Shown piece after piece: positions 1-10,909 of a DNA stretch of 64,000 nucleotides (position 1 is the stretch's first letter; each line of letters begins with the position of its first letter). The stretch comes from Diphasiastrum complanatum (taxonomy: Eukaryota > Streptophyta > Lycopodiopsida > Lycopodiales > Lycopodiaceae). Below the pieces are notes generated by a model. It ran no database searches and was not told the origin of the DNA. It was given only the letters and a program-made list of their open reading frames with translations. Location of the stretch: assembly GCA_029204225.1 (NCBI GenBank), contig CM055092.1, positions 12,385,736 to 12,449,735 on the forward strand, read 5' to 3'. A program made the position numbers and the translations under genes.

Positions 1-192
1 TCCCTAAGTGTTTGTAGGAAAAATAGTAATTATTCTTCCACAGAGAACACGATGAAAGTTTGAATAAATCAAACTAATATCATTGTCTTCAATCGGGTCT
101 GTATCTGATCTACATACTAATATAGAACAGTATTAGCTCCGATTGAATATGCGTGTGGAAATTATATGTAGAAGTAAGAGACAACTAAGGAG

Positions 193-360
193 ATGGTTCT
201 TCTACATTCTTTTGTTATGATTCCAAGAAAGTCATTTTTCCAGCAAGTGGAGTCACATGTCTTCATTAAGAGAGTAGATCAAATGGTTCTGTCAAGAGAC
301 TTGGTGAGGGAGATAGTCACAAGTCAAGGAGAAGAGAAGTATGTGAAGAGTTCAAAGTAG
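193..360 (+). CDS. short unrecognised ORF (55 aa) in the LTR-element internal region
   Basis: An open frame of 55 codons begins at the ATG at 193 and ends at TAG just before the 161-codon frame. The product would be basic, beginning MVLLHSFVMIPRKSF. No family is recognised. It lies in the same presumed retroelement internal region as the two longer frames downstream and in a different frame from the 302-codon one. It may be a piece of one ancestral coding region broken by frameshifts. Confidence 0.2.
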   Translation: MVLLHSFVMIPRKSFFQQVESHVFIKRVDQMVLSRDLVREIVTSQGEEKYVKSSK

Positions 361-368
361 GATGTACT

Positions 369-854
369 TTGAATGATGTCATTGTGAATGATAGTGAGGA
401 AGAATCATTATTTTATGAGCCATTACCTAAAACAATGAGTAGAAGTTCTTGTTTGAAAAAAGAGAGTACTTCAATCATCCTTATGTTGAAGGTACTAATC
501 ATTTTTCTCATGGCTTCTAATGTCTTTGACGTTTCTACTTCTTCTAATGCAATCATTAAGAGGGAGTCTTATGAAGGAAAGAGCAATGGAAGATTGGTTC
601 TTGGGAAGATCCAAGGCATGGATCTCACATCTCTTCATCAACTCAAAGGATTCTATGATTGTAAATTGATCACTCGTGATCAAGATGGCAAAAGGTTGGT
701 TGGAGAAGACTACATGGAGCAAATCAAAAGGCAATTTCTTCAAGGGAAGGGAGATCTCATTGGTGAGCATATTGGGGGTTTTTATGGACTCAAGAGGGCT
801 GGATTTATTGGGTTTGATACTCATCTTCTGGGAAGTTTGGAATCTATCTTTTGA
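369..854 (+). CDS. unrecognised ORF (161 aa) with one hydrophobic segment
   Basis: The frame encodes 161 residues. Residues 35-50 (IILMLKVLIIFLMAS) are strongly hydrophobic and could be a membrane segment; the rest is charged and hydrophilic. No retroviral Gag, protease, RT or integrase motif is visible. It lies upstream of a putative polypurine tract and 3' LTR, the place where some plant LTR elements carry an extra ORF between pol and the 3' LTR. That role is inference only. A chance frame in a decayed region is also possible. Confidence 0.3.
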   Translation: MNDVIVNDSEEESLFYEPLPKTMSRSSCLKKESTSIILMLKVLIIFLMASNVFDVSTSSNAIIKRESYEGKSNGRLVLGKIQGMDLTSLHQLKGFYDCKLITRDQDGKRLVGEDYMEQIKRQFLQGKGDLIGEHIGGFYGLKRAGFIGFDTHLLGSLESIF

Positions 855-949
855 TTTATGATGGTGACATTGGTGACATTGTTTTCACTAATCTTTATGG
901 AGATCGAGATCAAGCATTGATGAGATCTTGTTGGATCTAGATCATATAT

Positions 950-1858
950 TTGAGAGGGAGGTTTGAAGATATTCATATCTTTGATGATCAAGAGAAAGGT
1001 AAGCAAGTGGAAGCGACTCACTTTGCTTTACTCACATGTTTTGGAGAATCTTCTTGTGTAGATGATGCTATGCAAGTGAATATTGGTTCTCATGGTTCTC
1101 ATACTGGAAAAGCAAGTAATGGATATGAAAAACAAAGTTTGTTCAATGACTTTGATGGTCAAGAGGAAGATCAAGAGGTTGGTCTCAAAGGGCTTCAACA
1201 ACACAAAAGGAAAGGTGGCAATTTGGAGCTAGTCAAGAGCATCAAAGGAAGGCTATTTGGCAGAGATGTTATGGATCTATTTTTGCAGCTTATTGAAGAC
1301 TCAAGTAAGGTCAAAGGAGCAGCAAGGAAGTGTTGTTCAAGTTTACTTTACTTGTTCTATCTCATGTTTAAGCTATTTCATGTGAATGTGTGCAAATTGT
1401 CAAGATATGGACAAACTAGCTACATTGTCTTGCAATATCTTATTGTTGGAGTTGTACTAGCATTCTTGGCTGGTTTTGATGATGGAAATGAAGCTAATGG
1501 AGGTTCATTATGTCACTCATTCATGACCAAGTCATCAAGTGTTGATGATATATTCTGGCAAGATGGAGATGGAGGCTCATTCATGGAGTTTTATGGTGGA
1601 GACATATCAAGAAAGGACAAAGTTGGAGGAGACAAGCAAGCAAATGGTCATCACTCACATTTATTGTTTAATTGCTGTAATTTTCCAGAGAGTTCAAAGT
1701 TTGAAATATGGAGGAATCATTTCATTCACATTCTATTTGGTTCTTCATGTTCTAGTTATATCTTGATGTGTAAAATTGATGTAAGAAGAGATCATTCTAA
1801 AGTTGGTTCAAAGTTCTATGTCAAAACTATGCCAAAACTAGTTGAAGAGGGAGTGTGA
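950..1858 (+). CDS. unrecognised ORF (302 aa) ending at the 3' LTR boundary
   Basis: This is the longest frame in the element's internal region. Its stop codon overlaps the first bases of the putative 3' LTR. Two hydrophobic stretches are visible in the middle (around CCSSLLYLFYLMFKLF and YLIVGVVLAFLAGF). The remainder is Gly/Ser/Asp-rich and hydrophilic. No conserved retroelement motif is seen. Position and membrane-like segments would fit an envelope-like third ORF, but nothing in the sequence proves it. Confidence 0.35.
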   Translation: MRGRFEDIHIFDDQEKGKQVEATHFALLTCFGESSCVDDAMQVNIGSHGSHTGKASNGYEKQSLFNDFDGQEEDQEVGLKGLQQHKRKGGNLELVKSIKGRLFGRDVMDLFLQLIEDSSKVKGAARKCCSSLLYLFYLMFKLFHVNVCKLSRYGQTSYIVLQYLIVGVVLAFLAGFDDGNEANGGSLCHSFMTKSSSVDDIFWQDGDGGSFMEFYGGDISRKDKVGGDKQANGHHSHLLFNCCNFPESSKFEIWRNHFIHILFGSSCSSYILMCKIDVRRDHSKVGSKFYVKTMPKLVEEGV

Positions 1859-2423
1859 GAGATTTTAACTAGTTTAGTCTAGTTTAGTCACATTTTGGTA
1901 AATTGTCAATAAGAAGCCAAAACTCATTAGACTTAGACATAAACTTTTTGAAGTTATATCAGTTTAAAATACATTCAATAAACACTTTTTTAAAGTGTGG
2001 GAAAGTTGGTAGTCGAGTTTGAGAGAGATTCAAATTTGAACTTTGGGTACATTGAATCTAGACCCAAAAATAGTAGGGTTTACATTTTGGAGGGAAAGCC
2101 AAGTGGCCAAATAGGGTTTGGAAACTCTATAAAAGGATGTAACTCATGGAGAGAGACATCTTCTCTCTTCTCTCTCTCTCATTTCATCATTATACATGGT
2201 CCTCTTTGGGTTCTACTACTCATTGGTGCACTATCTTGGTGTTATCTTGCAAACTTGTGTGTAGAATGATCATTTATTGCTATTTTCGATTCCACACATG
2301 TGAAATACAGTAGGGTACTGTAATTGTACGAACATCAAACATATTTTATGTTTTGGTTTATGTTTGATCAATATCTCTTAGAGTTTGCATCTCATTTTGT
2401 ATGTAGATGTTGATTTTTCTACA
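1854..2423 (+). repeat. putative 3' LTR with TATA box
   Basis: The segment begins TGTGAGAGATTTTAAC right after a polypurine tract and can be closed at TTTTTCTACA. A TATA box (CTATAAAAGG, about 2127-2136) lies in the middle, followed by a GA/CT-rich stretch (2150-2190), as expected of U3-R. The 5' partner is outside the window, so both ends are predicted from TG...CA rules only. Confidence 0.45.
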
Positions 2424-2529
2424 TTGGCAGGATTGTTGGTTGCTCCTTATTGTAACCAAAGATTAGGGACATGGATTGGATCTTGAATGATCTGAAATCC
2501 TTCACAATTTTCATATATGGAAATACATT

Positions 2530-3080
2530 GTTGTGAATTTTACATTCAATTTTTGGCTTGTCTACTCTTAAAAATCCTGTATGATTATAGAAACATGCTT
2601 ATTAAAAAAATTTGAATTTGGAGGTCTATAAAAAAAGATACGCGCATTCAAAGTTACCCTTTTAAGTGTTGATAAAAATCACCACAACTGGAAATATCAT
2701 ATATGAGTGTATAATACCATGATTTTAACAATATTTTTTTGGTTTGTCTACTTTGAAAAGTATTATATGACCATAGAAACATGTCTCTCATTTTTTTTTC
2801 AATTTTGAGTTATGTAGAGATATATATGTGAGATAGATATGTGCATCTAAAATTACCCATGTCAAGTGTTGAAAAATATTGAAAGGTGCTAGAAAGATTA
2901 AACTCTTTTGGAGGTGCGTTTCACAACTCTTTCTTTGGTTGTTTACTTTAAGAAATCCTTTATGACCATAGAAACATGTCTATAAAAAAAAAATTCAAAT
3001 TTGGAGTCCTATAGAGATATATACATGCACCTAAAGTTACCCATGTGAAGTGCTGAAAAGTGCTGAAAATTGAAGTTTTG
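2530..3080 (+). repeat. three diverged tandem copies of a ~190 bp unit
   Basis: The motif ATAGAAACATG recurs at 2587, 2773 and 2968 (spacings 186 and 195). Each copy is flanked in the same order by a TTGTCTACTT-like block before it and by an A/T homopolymer, AAATTTGGAG-like, CATNTAAAGTTACCC and AAGTGTTGAAAA blocks after it. The copies are clearly related but diverged. No coding potential is seen from 2424 to 3172 apart from these repeats. Confidence 0.7.
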
Positions 3081-3289
3081 GGGGCAAATTGCCATCAATT
3101 GAGATAAAACAAATATAAGTCTTCCAATAACACAGTGGCGAGTCAAGTCTAGTTCCACATACAATTGAAATATTGAAATTTCAATCATTTGATCTCATGT
3201 TATGTCTCGTCAAGTGGTCAAGGGTTTTATGCACACTTTTGTGCACACGCACACAAAAATGTGCTAAAAACAACTCTAGTGTTAATTGG

Positions 3290-4250
3290 TTCTTTTGTGA
3301 CAAGAAAAGCCATTATGCCACTAATTGTTTCAAGAAGAAGAACCAATTTAAGCAAGCCATCTCCTCTAATGAGAAAGAAGACTTTATTGCAAGTGATGGA
3401 GAAGGCTATCTTATGGCATCAAGCTTCTCCTCTTCCCCCTTAAAAAAGGATGGCTCTTGGTATATTGATAGTGGAGCATCATCCCATCTGTGTAGCTCCA
3501 AGGATTTCTTCTCATCTATTATGCCTTATGAAGGAATCAAGAAGTCCATATACATTGTAAGTGATCAAGAGTGCAAAATTGAAGGAGTAGGGACTATTCC
3601 CTCAAAGCTTGCATCTTCCAAAATTCTCTCTCTTCACAAGGTTCTTTTTGTTCCCAAGCTTACAAAGAATCTTATAGGTGTTGGCCAACTACTTGATGGT
3701 GGCCTTGATGTCAATTTCCATATTGAAAATTGTGTGATCAAGAAGGATGATGAGATCCTTGCACATGGATCTAGATATGAAGGCATCTACAAATTGGATC
3801 CAAGAGAAAGTGCAAAATCTTGTGATGTTGCATATGTGACCAAGCTATCCAAGGATATCAAGATCACATTAGATGCCATATACAAGATCTTCCATCAAGA
3901 GTACACATTCCTTGGAGTTGACAACTCGGATGGACATCTCTCATCAAGCACAATCAATGGAGGAGCCACTTGTTTTGTGAATTTTATTGATGATCACACA
4001 AGATGCATGTGGTTATATCTTATTTCTTCAAAATTTATGGTGCATGATTATTTCCTATTATTCAAAGCATATGTTGAGATGGAATTCTCATTGAAGATCA
4101 AAGCTTTGAGGAGTGATGGAGCTCTTGGAGGAAATACACCATATGAAGTATTACTCAAAAAAGAAGCCTAAGGTTGAATACCTTAGAGTCCTTGGAAGGT
4201 TTTGCTTTGCACATATTCCCTTGGAAACAACGAAGAAAGGTGATCCAAGT
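3290..4250 (+). pseudogene. Copia gag-protease-integrase relic with a large internal deletion
   Basis: The frame covers a damaged CCHC knuckle (FFCDKKSHYATNC, first Cys replaced), the aspartic protease motif DSGASSHLCSS, and the post-protease region ending IYKLDPRE. It then reaches integrase core sequence (FIDDHTRCMWLYL) and jumps from LRSDGALGG to TPYEVLLKKE. The second and third catalytic blocks are therefore deleted. A one-base frame change near 4165 precedes a tail homologous to the region after the integrase. The protein closely resembles the gag/protease at 5455-6376 and is related to the pol at 7695-10862. This is a decayed fragment, cut at its 5' side near 3290. Confidence 0.85.
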
Positions 4251-4317
4251 TAATGGACCACGGTTGGATGCTTATCCACCAAGGAGGCCTATAAAGCCTT
4301 CATACTCTCTATCTCAA

Positions 4318-4712
4318 AATGGCAAAAGTGATGTCTAATCATGTTTGAGCATTGTGTTAGCTTGTGGATATATAGTATCATTGTACTTCTCATTGAGATC
4401 TAATTGAATTGGAGATTGTGTTGATTTTGAGTCTAAGTGATTTTCTTACATTCTCTCTCTACCCGAGAGCTATTGGTAGCATTCTCTCTCTACCCAAGAG
4501 CAAGCTGATTTTGTACTTAGTTTTTATTTTGGATCACTTATCACACATGGGCACCTACTTTGGAAGTGAGTTAATGCATGTAGAAGTGTGTCTTTGCCAT
4601 AGATGTGAAGATAGATCTTGAATGTCAATCTAGTCTTGATCATTGTGCATCCACACACCTTAGGAGATCTTAATCACACTTTGTGGACACTCCACATGTG
4701 TGAAAATTCACA
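4318..4712 (+). repeat. LTR of a plus-strand Copia (5' copy)
   Basis: This segment is repeated at 11441-11834. From TTTGAGCATTG (4344 and 11466) to the CACA end the two copies are collinear without indels over 369 bp and differ at about 8 positions by eye. It ends ...AATTCACA immediately before a primer binding site. A TATA-like GATATATAG lies near 4366. The sequence upstream is a truncated copy of the same Copia family and downstream is a leader plus gag, an internal-LTR-internal order. Tandem copies joined by recombination between LTRs would explain it. Confidence 0.75.
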
Positions 4713-4725
4713 TGGTATCATAGCC
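4713..4725 (+). other. primer binding site, initiator-Met tRNA type
   Basis: TGGTATCATAGCC directly follows the LTR end. It differs by one base from TGGTATCAGAGC, complementary to the 3' end of plant initiator tRNA-Met and the usual primer site of Copia elements. It marks the start of reverse transcription and confirms that the preceding LTR acts as a 5' LTR for the gag downstream. Confidence 0.75.
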
Positions 4726-5454
4726 TACCTAAGGATACCATGCATTTCCATTCATAAGTATGAAATTTTCTACCAATTTTAAGCTAGAAATTGTCAAGAT
4801 CATTTTTCCTAGCTTGTCCAATCTTGGATCAAAAGGGATCAATAGGGCATTGATTGGGTCTGACCTGGTACTGTACAGAATCAGGTGCTCAGACATGTGT
4901 GAGGAACATCCATTTTCACTTTGAGTGTTCTCTTTCATGTTTGATCCAAAAATCTTGCTAGATAGCTTGTTTTAAAGTTAGTGTTGTCCAGTTTTGGTAG
5001 CAATCAATGTCATTCCATTTGATTGAACCAATTAAAAGCTATAAGCTTTTGAAGAGGGTTAGGTAGGGCACCTAGACCTGGGTTAACACATTTGTTTTTG
5101 TCAAGAGATTGCTTGTTTGATCCCAAATCACAGTTGTATGCCTACCAATCTTATCTATATGTGATCTAGGCACTGGTTTGAGATCTTAGCCATTTTGTTT
5201 CATGCAATATAATTGCATTTGAGTCAATTTTGGTTTCTTAGTGTATTTCACACGTGCTAAGAGTGATTGATCCTAACTTTTCCCATTCTCCATGAAAGTA
5301 GATCTAGTTTTGGAGAGATTGAGATAGCTAGTGAGAATCAATTCACAATTTGTTGCAAGATCTTTCATAGGAGGTGATAGCATATCATTATTGCATCCTA
5401 TTGAGAGTGTGTAGCAACATTTTTTGTTCATCATTTGAGTTCTCTTTACCTTAG
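4726..5454 (+). other. untranslated leader of the plus-strand Copia
   Basis: About 730 bp lie between the primer site and the gag start. No convincing frame is present. The stretch is AT-rich and would hold packaging signals by analogy with other Copia elements; none can be identified. Confidence 0.6.
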
Positions 5455-6376
5455 ATGGCTTTAATGGGCCCATTCTTGTTGGAACCAAGTGAGAGATTGT
5501 CCACTTCAAACTATTCAATATGGAAGTTGAGGATGGAGTCCATCATTGTTCTTGGCCTTGAAGAAGAACCTCAAGTTCTTCAAGAGGTTCAAAAATACAA
5601 GAAGACAGCTAGGATGGCTCTCCACTACATTAAGATGAATGTCTCTAATGAGATATGTACTTTCACTATAGCCAAAGAAGCTTGGGATTGTCTCAAGACT
5701 ATCTATGAGGCTAAGAACACCTCTAGGCTCCCCACTCTTAGAAATCAAATCTTTCAAAGTAGCCAAGAGTGATGAGAGTGCATCTAATTATGTTTTGAGA
5801 GTCAAGGATATTCAAAGGGAGCTTGCATGCATTGGTGATTCCATCAATCAAGGTGAGCTAGTTCAAGTCATTCTCAATGGCTTGAAAAATGAATTTGACA
5901 GCCTTGTCCAATCCTATGCCATTCAGGAGGAGCTACCAAGCTTGGAGGCACTCCAAAGTGCGCTTATTTTTGAAGAATCAAGACAAGAGTACAAACTCTT
6001 GAAGATGGACAAGCTTTCTCTCAATCATAATGATAGCAAAGCCTTATTTGTCAAGGACAAGCACAAAGGGATGAGCAAGAACCAATATCAACAATCCTCA
6101 AGCAAGGACAAAGCTAAAGCCAAAGACAAACATGAGGAGGAGGATGATTCCTCAAGTCCTTCTATGTCCAAGCTCAAGAAGAAGAAGATCAAGTGCTTTT
6201 ATTGTGGCAAGAAAGTCCATTATGCCACCAATTGCTTCAAGAAGAAGAATCAACTCAAGCAAGCCAACATCACCAATGAGAAGGAAGACATTATTGCAAG
6301 TGATGGAGAGGGATCTCTTATGGTGTCTAGTTTCTCATCATCTCCTTTCAAGAAGGATGGATTATGGTATATTGAT
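5455..6376 (+). pseudogene. Copia Gag (UBN2 type) with CCHC knuckle, frameshifted and interrupted before the protease
   Basis: The start codon opens a Gag-like frame (SNYSIWKLRMESIIV, AWDCLKTIYEA) typical of the UBN2 gag domain of plant Copia elements. A frameshift near 5745-5760 moves the rest into another frame: capsid C-terminal half, a Lys/Asp/Ser-rich linker, and the nucleocapsid knuckle CFYCGKKVHYATNC at about residues 165-180 of the second frame. Gag packages element RNA into virus-like particles. The frame stops being Copia-like just after WYID, where the protease motif should follow, because another element's LTR begins at 6381. Confidence 0.85.
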
Positions 6377-6380
6377 AGAC

Positions 6381-6650
6381 TTAGAATTTGCTTCGAACAG
6401 GAACACAAATCATGCTACACAGTAACACAGACAGAAAACACTCTCCACAACAAGCTCACATAGCAACTGTATTTCTCAAAATGGAATTACACTGTACATA
6501 TAGATGTTCACTCAGGCAACCCATGCATGACCCAGGTTGCCATTGGCGGGATTCGTGTCCCGTTGACTTGCCTCATGGTGAGGCCAACTGATCCTTATTG
6601 ACTGATAGGACCCACAATATAGTAGCACAGTGACTCTACTTTAATTCTAA
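6381..6650 (-). repeat. 3' LTR of a minus-strand Copia fragment
   Basis: Read on the minus strand, the 270-bp block starts TTAGAATT and ends AATTCTAA, a perfect 8-bp terminal inversion. It is preceded by a polypurine stretch (plus strand CTCTCTTCTCTTAAAG, 6651-6666), which follows the RNase H coding end. The canonical outer TG/CA bases appear lost. It interrupts the plus-strand Copia gag/protease. Confidence 0.65.
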
Positions 6651-6689
6651 CTCTCTTCTCTTAAAGTAGAGTCTACTTTTTATACAATC

Positions 6690-6990
6690 ATATACATAGT
6701 TTTAAAGTCAACAAACTTTAAGTACAATAAACTTATAAAACTTTTCTCCAACAAGTGGCTTAGTGAAAATATCAGCTAGTTGTCATTTTGTACTACAATG
6801 AACAACATGAATTTCACGACTCAACAGCCTCTCACGTATAAAGTGATACTGGATCTCAATGTGTTTGGTTCTTGCATGGAACACTGGACTCTTTGCTAGC
6901 TGAATGCCACTCTGAATGTCGCTATGTAATGTCGTGGGATTTTTCTGCTTCATGGCAACTTCTTCCAAGATTTGTCTCAACCATATATTT
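6690..6990 (-). pseudogene. Copia RNase H C-terminal fragment
   Basis: The minus strand encodes the end of a Copia RNase H domain: HARTKHIEIQYHFIRERL, followed by a QLADIFTKPL-type ending in a neighbouring frame. This domain removes RNA from RNA:DNA hybrids during reverse transcription. Only the last part is present; upstream pol is missing beyond about 6990. It belongs to a family different from the pol at 7695-10862. Confidence 0.85.
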
Positions 6991-7162
6991 GTGGGCCTTG
7001 TAAAAATTACAGCAAATAAGGATCCTAAAACACTTGAAATGATGAGGGAAACAATAGATTATGATTTCATAAGATTAGCACAAGTTGAACCATCAAAATC
7101 CATCAAAAATCTATGCTTGAACCTCACTAAATGGCCCAAATCCTTGAAGAAGGCTTCACACG

Positions 7163-7680
7163 TGTGAAAGTACGGCCTCCCACAGTCTGAGTACTGTACA
7201 CCAGACCTACATTCAATCCTATAATCATTAGTAATCACAAGTACTCAAACAATTATGAACATAGAGAGCAATTGCACCATTATGAGAGAAAAAACATGAA
7301 ATTGCTTGATTGATTTTGGTGAGATATCATCACCTATATATACATGATCCATCACGGTTTTGGGCAGGTATGAGTAGCCCTAAACCTATCCCTAATGCTA
7401 ATTTTGGTGGATCTTTCATCCCTACCAAGTTAGGGTTGGAATCTTGGAGATCCCTCAACAATGCAAAAATTACCAAAAATAGCTCCTATTTTTTCTCCCT
7501 TGTATCTAAGCATAATTTGGACTCATTCCAAAGGTTCTAACACTTAGGTCTACTTGAGAACATCCTTATGAATGGAATCCTATGCTATTTGGCACGTGTG
7601 ACAAGCCACATCATGACCATCTAACTATTTACAAGTCATATGACCAAAACTAGTCAAGCTAGAATTGTGAATTTTTAACA
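7163..7680 (-). repeat. 3' LTR of the minus-strand Copia at 7.2-10.9 kb
   Basis: On the minus strand the LTR starts TGTTAAAAATTCACAATTC immediately after a purine tract (plus strand CTCCTCCTCAC, 7681-7691). It can be closed at ...CTTTCACA (7163). A TATA box (TATATATA near 7332-7342) faces the minus direction. The low end overlaps a 14-bp palindrome TTCACACGTGTGAA (7155-7168). The 5' LTR is missing because the element is truncated near 10865. The stretch 6991-7162 between the two minus-strand elements has no recognisable content. Confidence 0.7.
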
Positions 7681-7694
7681 CTCCTCCTCACTAT

Positions 7695-10600
7695 CTAGCT
7701 TGGTTCAATCATTGCTTTACTAATCACTCCAAGTGATGATCTGAACTTCATAAAAGGTGTCTTTTGAAGTGGTTTAGTAAGTAGATCAGCTACGCATTCA
7801 TTGCTTGGAACATGCTCCAAAGCAATCTCCTTGGCTTGCACCATTTCTCTCACGAAGTGATGGCATATCTCAATGTGCTTAGATCTTGCATGGAAGATTG
7901 GGTTAGATGCAAGGTGTTGGGCTGATATATTGTCATTGTAGATGATTGGTGCCTCCTCTGAATCCATGATCTTTAGTTCCACCAATAATCTCTTGATCCA
8001 AAGTACCTCCTTTGTAGTGGTTGTCAAAGCTTTGTACTCGGCCTCGGTTGAAGATAGAGATATAGTTTCTTGCTTTTTTTGAAAGCCATGAAACCACACC
8101 TTCTCCTATGAAAGTTGAATAGGCACTTGTTGATTTCCTATCCCTCTTGTCCCCTGCAAAATCTGAATCACTAAATGCATGAAGGTTAATCACATCTCCT
8201 CTATATAGAATCCCAAAATCCAATGTACCTGAGATGTATCTTAGAATCCTCTTAGCCTTTTTCCAATGGATATTCAATGGCTTTTGCATGGATTGGCTCA
8301 ACCTACATACACTAAAGCTAAGATCTGGTCTAGTTATAGTGATCCACATTAAGGAACCTATAAGTTGCCTAAACAAAGTGATGTCCATGAAGGATCTTTC
8401 ATCATCTTCATTTGGCACTTTTACATCTTGCTCCATTGGTGTGTCAACACTTTTGCATACTTCCATCTTAAGCTTCTTCAAAAGACTTTGAGCATAGTTT
8501 ACTTGACTTATAAAGATAAAATCAGACCCTCTAAGTACTTCTGTGCCTAAGATGAAGTGAAGACACCCTAGATCTACCATCTTGAACTCTAAGGATAGAT
8601 CTATCTTGATTTTTTCAATACCATCAACACTATTTCCACTAATGATGATGTCATCTACATAAATGAGTAAAAGTACAATACCAACATCATCAAACTTAAT
8701 GTAAAGAGTGGGATCATATTCACTTTGAACAAAAGAAAGTGAAATCAGATAGCAATGTAGTCTTGAATTCCAAGATCTCGAGGCTTGCTTCAAGCCATAG
8801 ATGCTTCTTTGGAGATGGCATACTTTGTTCTCCATTCCATGCTTGATGAACCTTGTGGCTGCTCCATATAGATATCCTCTTCCAAAAAACCATTCAAGAA
8901 AGCATTAGAGACATCCATTTGACATAGAATCCATCCAAAATGTGATGCAAGTGCAATGATTAGTCTTATTGTGACCATCTTGGCCACGGGTGCAAAAGTT
9001 TCCTCATAGTCTATCCCTCTCTCTTGAGCATAACCTTTTGCAACTAATCTTGCTTTATGTCTGTTAACACTCCCATTTGCATTCAACTTAAGCTTAAAGA
9101 CCCACTTGCATCCTATTACATTCCTTTGAGGTCTCTCAACAAGCAACCAAGTTTCATTCTCAATCAAGGCATCATACTCATCCAACATAGCTTTATACCA
9201 TTCTTTGGAGTTCAATGCATCTTCAACATTAGACGGTTCTTCAAAACTAGATAAAGCATAAGAAGTGGATGAGATACCCTCAACTTGCTGTCCTTTGCCT
9301 TGATATGTGAGCCTTGATGGCTCCACTTTTGCCCTTGAAGATCTCCTTGGTGTGATAGGTGGGTTTGGTGCTTGCTCCTCCATGAGCTCCTCCTCAAAAC
9401 CAAGATCTTGCTCCTCGGCCATCTTCTTCTTGATTGTTGGAGAACTTGAGCCTTCTTCAAGCATATGCATATGATGTTCATCAAAGATGACATCCCTTGA
9501 AACAACAAATTTGTTCAAGGATGGGAGACAGACTTTGTAGCCCTTGCTTGAGCTTGCATATCCAAGCATGATCCCTCTTGTGGAAGATGGATCCTCCTTG
9601 GTTCTTGTTTCCAATGGCACATGCACATAACATATACACCAAAAAACTTTCAAGTGATTAAGATTGGGTTTCTTTCCATACAACATCTCATAAGGAGTTT
9701 TGCCTTCAATTGCTTTGCAAGACACCCTATTCATCAAGTAGTTTGCACATACAAGAGACTCACCCCAAAAGGATTTGGGCAAACAAGCATCTAATCTTAA
9801 AGCCTTAGAAAATTCACATAATGTTCTATTCCTTCTTTCAGCAACTCCATTTTGTTGAGGAGTGTAAGGACAAGAAGTCTCTTTCTTGATCCCTTCCTCC
9901 TCACAAAAGGCCTTGAACTCATTGGAGATGAATTCTCCACCATTGTCACTTCTAAGAATCTTGATGCTATGATTATGATGCTTTTCCACAAACAACTTGA
10001 ACTTTACAAAAGTATCAAATACTTGAGACTTGAAGGAAAGTAAGAACACCCAACAATATCTTGAGTAGTCATCAATGAAGGTTAAAAACATGGATGAACC
10101 TCCATTAGATTTGGTGCTAGCAATGTGCACATCCGAGTGTATGAGTTCAAGAGGATGAGATGAATTTGTGATGGAGTTAGGAAACACCTTCTTATGTGCC
10201 TTGGATAAGGCACAAGCTTCACAAACCTTGTCTTCCTTCCCAATAGACCTTGGTAGGCCTGAAGCATACTCCTCCTTGATCATAGCCTCCATGGAACCCG
10301 AGTTGACATGTCCAAGTCTTTTGTGCCATAAAGTAAAGGTAGATATCTTGTTCTTCTCGGCCAACATGACAACATTAGTATCCACAAATGCATCCAACTT
10401 ATAAAGTTTGCCAAGTCTAGTGCCCTTAGCCACTATCTTACCCTTCTTCTTGATGAAACATTCATTTGAAGCAAAGTCAACATTGAAACCATTGTCTACC
10501 ATTTGGCCAACACTTAGTAGATTCTTTGTTATTGTAGGAATGTACAAAACACCTTCTATGTTGATCTTTTTGGAAGATCCTAAGCAAAGGGGAATGCTAC

Positions 10601-10862
10601 CAACTCCTTCAATCTTACAAGCTTCATCATTTGCTGTATAGATAGACTTTATAGGTCCATCATAAGATAAGAGAGAAGAGAAAAACTCCCTTTTACTAGT
10701 CATGTGTGAACTAGCACCCGAGTCAATCCACCAAGGATCTTCTCCTTTGAAGCTTGTTGAAGAAAAAGAGAGCATAATTTGCTTCATACCTTTCAGGTTG
10801 TGTCTTCTCTCTTGTTGATTTTTGTAGGTCATCCATGTCGCGGCTCTCCAACAATCTCTCAA
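7695..10862 (-). pseudogene. near-complete Copia polyprotein: protease, integrase, reverse transcriptase, RNase H
   Basis: Domains in order: protease motif IDSGASSHMTS; pre-integrase HHCC zinc finger (HKRLGH ... CEAC); integrase core with the first Asp in HSDVH, the second in RSDNGGEF and Glu in QQNGVAERRNR; reverse transcriptase from CKWVFKLKL to the catalytic LLLIYVDDIIISG; RNase H with SLSSTEAEYKAL and HARSKHIEICHHFVRE, ending at LADLLTKPLQ. Gag is absent. Only two single-base changes break the frame: a lost base near 8850, just after MEQPQG in RT, and an extra A in a homopolymer near 8074 in RNase H. The upstream edge (about 10865) is cut, so the element cannot be autonomous. Relatively young by eye. 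Confidence 0.95.
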
Positions 10863-10909
10863 ACCACTTAGGGAGCTTCTTGTCAGGTGATCGGCTTCCT
10901 AGTGAAAAT

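Larger units (their letters stand above)
1..2423 (+). mobile_element. 3' part of an LTR retrotransposon of unknown family, truncated by the window edge
   Basis: A purine-rich run at 1841-1853 (GTTGAAGAGGGAG) is followed directly by TGTGAGAGATTTTAAC, the arrangement of a polypurine tract and the start of a 3' LTR. The sequence upstream would then be the internal region of the element. It carries three short open frames, none with a recognisable protease, integrase or reverse transcriptase motif. The 5' part lies outside the window, so the superfamily cannot be assigned. It could be a non-autonomous element, or the extra 3' region of a larger one. Confidence 0.5.

Noticed and set aside
2580-3075. 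CRISPR-like array
   Set aside because: The units are ~190 bp, diverged throughout and without short identical repeats and unique spacers; the rest of the window is plant nuclear DNA.
4409-4621. 70-codon frame present twice (also at 11531-11743)
   Set aside because: Its duplication is explained by lying inside both copies of a Copia LTR; the protein has no recognisable features.
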